A stretch of 30,983 bases of DNA from Lachnospiraceae bacterium (GTDB taxonomy: Bacteria; Bacillota_A; Clostridia; Lachnospirales; Lachnospiraceae), in NCBI GenBank assembly GCA_024689605.1, contig JAILDD010000035.1, positions 1 through 30,983 on the forward strand, given 5' to 3'. The position numbers were made by a program, and so were the translations under genes. This document shows, piece by piece, positions 27,065 to 30,983 of this stretch (positions are counted from its first letter, which is position 1; each line of letters opens with the position of its first letter). Below the pieces are notes generated by a model. That model did not search any database, was not told the origin of the DNA, and saw only the letters and a list, made by a program, of their open reading frames with translations.

Positions 27065-29581
27065 TCACTCCTGACTGTACCAGAATTCGCCAATCGCCCC
27101 GGGCAGAGCCTCTCCGGTCACTACCGCATACCGTGTCCACTCCCTCGGAAACAGATTTTTGTATGAATTATCCACATAACGCTCATCCAGCAGAACCACC
27201 ACTCCTGTATCCTTCTCCGTCCTTATGACACGTCCTGCTGCCTGCAGCACCTTGTTCATCCCGGGGAAGCGGTAAGCATAGTCAAAACCGTTTTCCGCAA
27301 AGAACTCCCTTATTATCTCCTTCTCGACCCCCAGCATCGGCAATCCTGTTCCGATTATTATACTTCCTATAAGAGCATCCCCCTGCAGGTCTATTCCTTC
27401 CGAAAAGATTCCTCCCAGAACACAGAATCCAACAACAGATTTCCTCTCATCCGTATCCCTGAAAACTTCCAGGAATTCTTCCCTCATATCCTCATTCATC
27501 CGGGAATCCTGCTTCATAAGCTTCATCATTCTGCCGTTGTAGTGACGTTCTTCAAAGAAAACGCTGACTGTCTCCATAAAAGTATATGATGGGAAAAACA
27601 CCATGTAATTTCCCCTTTTTGTATTTATGACATCCGCTATCCGGTCAGCGATCCTTATGTACATATCTTCCGTCCGCTTTGTATACAGGCTTGTCACATC
27701 CCGGTCTATAAAGATTCCCAGATGGCTCGGATCAAAGGGCGATCCCGCATATATCTCACTGTCTTCCTCTGCACCGCCTAACAGTTTTTTATAATAAGGC
27801 AGCGGAAGAAATGTAGCCGAAAACAGCACGGAAGCCCTTCCCCTCGCCATGCATTCTGCCAGGTTTTCGCTCGGATCCACGCACAGAAGCTTTACCATAA
27901 AAGTGTTATCTTCCTTCACCTCTGCGAACATTCGGTAGTTTTCATCCAGCTTCTCATATATGAGCATAAAATGGCAGGTTTCAAAATACAGTTCCAGGAT
28001 ATCCTTTCGCAGTGGCGGATTATCCTCTTCACTGAAATAATGTCCTATTGCCGAATTCAGTCCCTCCACCTGCCCCGCAAGAGTATTGACATTTTCAAGC
28101 AGACGGAATTTCTCGGTTTTCTCCGCCATGGCCGCCATGGTTTTTATGCAGTTATCCAAAGCACGTGCAATCTTTTCAATAAATTCAGCAAGTTCGGCAT
28201 CTTTCTTCCGCCTGCCTCTGCGGAATGCTGCCACCTCAGTCGTAACCCTGCCTGAAAGATACTCATCCAGTCTGTACTTAAGTTTTCCGAACTGTGCTAT
28301 AGTCAGCTCAGCGCTGTACATATCCCTTCCCCTGTCAAGAAGATTGTGTGCCTCATCAATAAGGAACACGAAATCGCTGCCGCTGCCGTCAGCAAAAAAT
28401 CTTCTCAGATAGGCATGGGGATCAAAAAGGTAATTGTAATCACAGATTATGATATCCGCAAACCATGTCAGGTCAAGGCTCAGTTCAAAGGGACATACAT
28501 TATGCTTACGTGCCGCTGCCTGTACGGAATCCCTGTCAAAACGGTCTGCGCTGCATATGGTATCATAGACAGCATCATTTATCCTGTCGTAATGCCCCCT
28601 TGCATAGGGACAGTCCACAGGATTACATTCTTTCTTTGCAGAAAGGCAGATTTTTTCCTTTGCTGTCAGCACCACGCTCTTGGCAATAAGCCCCGCGTCC
28701 CTCATCTGTCCTACTGCATTATCTGCTACGGTCCGGGTAATGGTTTTTGCTGTCAGATAAAATACTTTTTCAGTAAGCTGTCCACCCATGGATTTTACAG
28801 ACGGATAAAGCGTGGTGATGGTTTTGCCGACCCCCGTAGGTGCCTCCATAAAAAGCTTTTTCTTTTCACGTATGGTCTGTGCAACATTTTCAGTCAGCTG
28901 TTCCTGACTCCCCCTGTATTCAAAAGGAAACTCAAGCGTCCCTATGGATGCCTGTCTTTTTTCATAATGCTCTATCTGAAGATCCGTAAACTTTTTATAG
29001 GATTCCAGCAGCTCGTCAAACCACCGTTTAATCTCCGTATCCGTATATTCCTCAAAAAAGAACTTCACGTCCTCTTTTTCCGGATTGCAGTATGTCATGC
29101 GGACCCGAATAAAATTCAGCTCATTCTGAACCAGGTAGATATATGCATAAACCTTTGCCTGGGCCAGATGCACCGGATCCGGCCTCCGGATCTTTGAAAG
29201 TCTTTTCCTTACGCACTTTATCTCATCTACGGTCACAGCTTTTCCGTCGGAAAAAAGAGCATTTATGGAAAGCTGCCTTGAATCAGGGTCGTTATCATCC
29301 CCAAAGTTATCGCTTATTATGCCGTCGGCCCTGCCCTCTATACGAAGCACATACTTTTCGGTCAAATAGTCATATCTTAACGGAACTTCAGCCCGGTACT
29401 CCCCACCCTGCTTTCCCTGTATAAGCCTGTGCATGCGGCTTCCTTCCTGCATGGCAGTTACAGATGGCCCGCCGAAACGGTCATCTATATCTCCTGAACG
29501 CAGGACAAATTCAACAAGGGATCTTACAGATACCTTGATCCCATATCGTATATTACTGTTTTCTTCAGTGAACAATTCCAT
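27065..29581 (-). CDS. XPD/DinG-type helicase with an N-terminal Cas4/RecB-like nuclease domain
   Basis: 838 aa. Residues about 15-200 carry the complete PD-(D/E)XK set of the RecB/Cas4 kind: GxxxH (Gly47-His51), Asp86 in EGRADG, Glu120-x-Lys122 in DEIKC, and Gln141-x3-Tyr145. Residues about 215-830 form a superfamily 2 helicase of the XPD/DinG group: Walker A APTGVGKT (247-254), four spaced cysteines C312, C319, C324, C363 for a 4Fe-4S cluster, DEAH at 409-412, and helicase C motifs with SATF, GIFSEGIDL and QAAGRVIR. It should unwind and may cut DNA, for repair or processing. The nuclease lacks an obvious Cas4 Fe-S cluster of its own. Starts 25 bases after the kinase gene; ribosome site is weak (GGAAG). 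Confidence 0.92.
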   Translation of the reverse strand: MELFTEENSNIRYGIKVSVRSLVEFVLRSGDIDDRFGGPSVTAMQEGSRMHRLIQGKQGGEYRAEVPLRYDYLTEKYVLRIEGRADGIISDNFGDDNDPDSRQLSINALFSDGKAVTVDEIKCVRKRLSKIRRPDPVHLAQAKVYAYIYLVQNELNFIRVRMTYCNPEKEDVKFFFEEYTDTEIKRWFDELLESYKKFTDLQIEHYEKRQASIGTLEFPFEYRGSQEQLTENVAQTIREKKKLFMEAPTGVGKTITTLYPSVKSMGGQLTEKVFYLTAKTITRTVADNAVGQMRDAGLIAKSVVLTAKEKICLSAKKECNPVDCPYARGHYDRINDAVYDTICSADRFDRDSVQAAARKHNVCPFELSLDLTWFADIIICDYNYLFDPHAYLRRFFADGSGSDFVFLIDEAHNLLDRGRDMYSAELTIAQFGKLKYRLDEYLSGRVTTEVAAFRRGRRKKDAELAEFIEKIARALDNCIKTMAAMAEKTEKFRLLENVNTLAGQVEGLNSAIGHYFSEEDNPPLRKDILELYFETCHFMLIYEKLDENYRMFAEVKEDNTFMVKLLCVDPSENLAECMARGRASVLFSATFLPLPYYKKLLGGAEEDSEIYAGSPFDPSHLGIFIDRDVTSLYTKRTEDMYIRIADRIADVINTKRGNYMVFFPSYTFMETVSVFFEERHYNGRMMKLMKQDSRMNEDMREEFLEVFRDTDERKSVVGFCVLGGIFSEGIDLQGDALIGSIIIGTGLPMLGVEKEIIREFFAENGFDYAYRFPGMNKVLQAAGRVIRTEKDTGVVVLLDERYVDNSYKNLFPREWTRYAVVTGEALPGAIGEFWYSQE

Positions 29582-29606
29582 AAGAAACTTCCATCAGTGA
29601 CTTCCG

Positions 29607-30983
29607 CTATCGCTTTATCTTTTCGGAAGGAAGCAGATCTTTTACGACTATTTCCATTTTTTTGAACTCTATAGGCTTTGAAAGATAAGAGCTGAATCCT
29701 TCTTTTGCATATTCCCCTTCAAGCTCCATAGCTATATTAGCGGTAAGCAGTATCACAGGGGTACTGTTGTTTATATTACCGTGATCATCTTTTATGGCAT
29801 GGAAAGTCTCCACACCGTCCATTCCCGGCATAAGATGATCCATAAATATCAGGTCGTACTTTTTATTTTTACTCATCTCCAAAGCCCGGCTTCCGGATTC
29901 TGCTGATTCTATTGTCATTCCTGTTTTCGCCAGAAGGCGTCTTAAAACAAGAAGATTCATTTTGTTGTCATCCACAGCGAGCACAACTGCATCCGGGGCA
30001 GTGAACAAAGGAACATACTGCTCTTTTGTTCCGCTTTGTCTGTCTGCATCTGTTTTTTTCCATTCGCCCATAGGGCTTTCGTCACATACTTCCTGAGGTA
30101 TCCTTGCCGTGAATTCAGAACCCTCTCCATATACACTGCTTACGCTTACGGTACCTTTCATCGCATCGAGAAGCATTTTAACTATGGCAAGCCCTAATCC
30201 TGTTCCCTCTATGCCCTTAATACGGCCTTCGTCCACACGGGTAAATTCAGAAAAAAGCTTTTCCTGATCCTCAGTTTTTATGCCTATGCCACTGTCTTTT
30301 ACCGAGATAAGCAGATAAAAGACTCCGGACTCATCCTTTTCACCTTTAACAGTAAGAACGACTTCCCCCTTCTCCGTATACTTAACGGCATTGGTCATGA
30401 AATTGACCATTATCTGCTTTATCCTTATATCATCGCCTTTAAGTACAGCGGGAAGCCCCGGATCAGCATTTACCGTAAACGCCAGTCCCTTATCCCTTAT
30501 CCTGGGCTGCATCACCTCGTCAATATTGCGAATTATGTCTTTTAGCCGGTATTCCTCTTCCCTGATATTGAACACACCGGATTTCATCTTTGAAAAATCA
30601 AGTATGTCATTTATAAGAGATAAAAGCAGTCTGCCGGCAGTATCTATATTCCCCGAATATTCCGCTATGTTCGGTTCCGTTGTCTCACGCTTTATCATCT
30701 CGTTAAGACCGATGACGGTATTGATGGGAGTCCTCAGCTCATGGGACATGGACGAAAGGAAACGGCTCCTGCTGTCCGCAAGTTCAAGCGCAGCCAACCT
30801 CTCCGAATTAAGCCTCTGTACATCCATAAATGTCTTAAGCACAGCCCCCACTGAAAGCATAAGCATTCCAAGCAGCATGAAGCTTTTATTGTGCCTGTAG
30901 GAAGTGAAAACTGAAGCAAAAACTTCCATTGCCCCCCCAAGGAAAAAGAACACGAGCCCAATAATGATCCACCGGTAATTTTC
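29607..30983 (-). CDS. Hybrid sensor histidine kinase, 5'-truncated by the window edge
   Basis: 458 codons visible; the frame is open to the last base, so the true start is outside. Two membrane helices are seen first (WIIIGLVFFFLGGAMEVF and SFMLLGMLMLSVGAVLKTF), then HisKA with the acceptor His in MSHELRTP (residue 81 of the visible part), HATPase_c (KDSGIGI, GTGLGLAI), and a receiver with acceptor Asp382 (visible numbering) in LIFMDHLMPG. It ends after the receiver; no Hpt follows. It resembles the kinase at the left side of the window closely through the kinase and receiver, including the closing LPSEKIK / LPLEKIK. The N-terminal sensor cannot be judged. Confidence 0.92.
   Translation of the reverse strand, partial: ENYRWIIIGLVFFFLGGAMEVFASVFTSYRHNKSFMLLGMLMLSVGAVLKTFMDVQRLNSERLAALELADSRSRFLSSMSHELRTPINTVIGLNEMIKRETTEPNIAEYSGNIDTAGRLLLSLINDILDFSKMKSGVFNIREEEYRLKDIIRNIDEVMQPRIRDKGLAFTVNADPGLPAVLKGDDIRIKQIMVNFMTNAVKYTEKGEVVLTVKGEKDESGVFYLLISVKDSGIGIKTEDQEKLFSEFTRVDEGRIKGIEGTGLGLAIVKMLLDAMKGTVSVSSVYGEGSEFTARIPQEVCDESPMGEWKKTDADRQSGTKEQYVPLFTAPDAVVLAVDDNKMNLLVLRRLLAKTGMTIESAESGSRALEMSKNKKYDLIFMDHLMPGMDGVETFHAIKDDHGNINNSTPVILLTANIAMELEGEYAKEGFSSYLSKPIEFKKMEIVVKDLLPSEKIKR

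Overview
The window reads as ordinary chromosome of a low-to-mid GC Gram-positive anaerobe of class Clostridia, most likely Lachnospiraceae. This rests on a Firmicutes-type RNase Y, SOS boxes of the Bacillus/Clostridium CGAAC-N4-GTT type on recA, strong GGAGG ribosome sites, an [FeFe]-hydrogenase-type protein (anaerobe) and abundant signalling proteins. The family assignment is inference; no rRNA or species marker is present. Almost all genes lie on the minus strand; only azlC-azlD are on the plus strand.

Reading by increasing coordinate: rpsL (S12) with its promoter; a hybrid histidine kinase with a terminal Hpt domain, preceded on the same strand by a metallo-beta-lactamase-fold hydrolase and a small zinc-ribbon protein; a soluble protein fusing ferredoxin clusters, an [FeFe]-hydrogenase catalytic-like domain and a chemoreceptor signalling domain; RNase Y (rny); a 446-base gap holding the rny promoter and a striking set of nested inverted repeats that looks like a structured RNA; recX and recA overlapping by 4 bases behind an SOS-controlled promoter; a complete F-type ATP synthase operon (transcribed a-c-b-alpha-gamma-beta-epsilon); azlC-azlD; a membrane EAL phosphodiesterase; a three-gene envelope-like cluster (57-aa acidic protein, two-sided TPR membrane protein, 169-aa membrane-anchored protein); valS; a tandem and palindromic repeat block; a cytoplasmic GH13 alpha-amylase family enzyme; a Cas4/RecB-like nuclease fused to an XPD/DinG helicase; and a second hybrid histidine kinase cut by the window edge.

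The most interesting point is in the ATP synthase operon. There is no atpH (delta) gene, but the alpha subunit carries about 75 extra N-terminal residues that match the C-terminal domain of delta. A strong ribosome site fixes this extended start. The same operon encodes a c subunit with a signal-peptide-like extension and a gamma subunit with a basic tail, so the stator attachment at the top of F1 may be built differently from textbook enzymes. The second point is the recX-rny gap, where three perfect helices form a compact three-way junction with 2-nt linkers and are followed by further hairpins; I could not match it to a known RNA family. The third is the hydrogenase-chemoreceptor fusion, which suggests a redox or H2 input to taxis or another MCP-type output.
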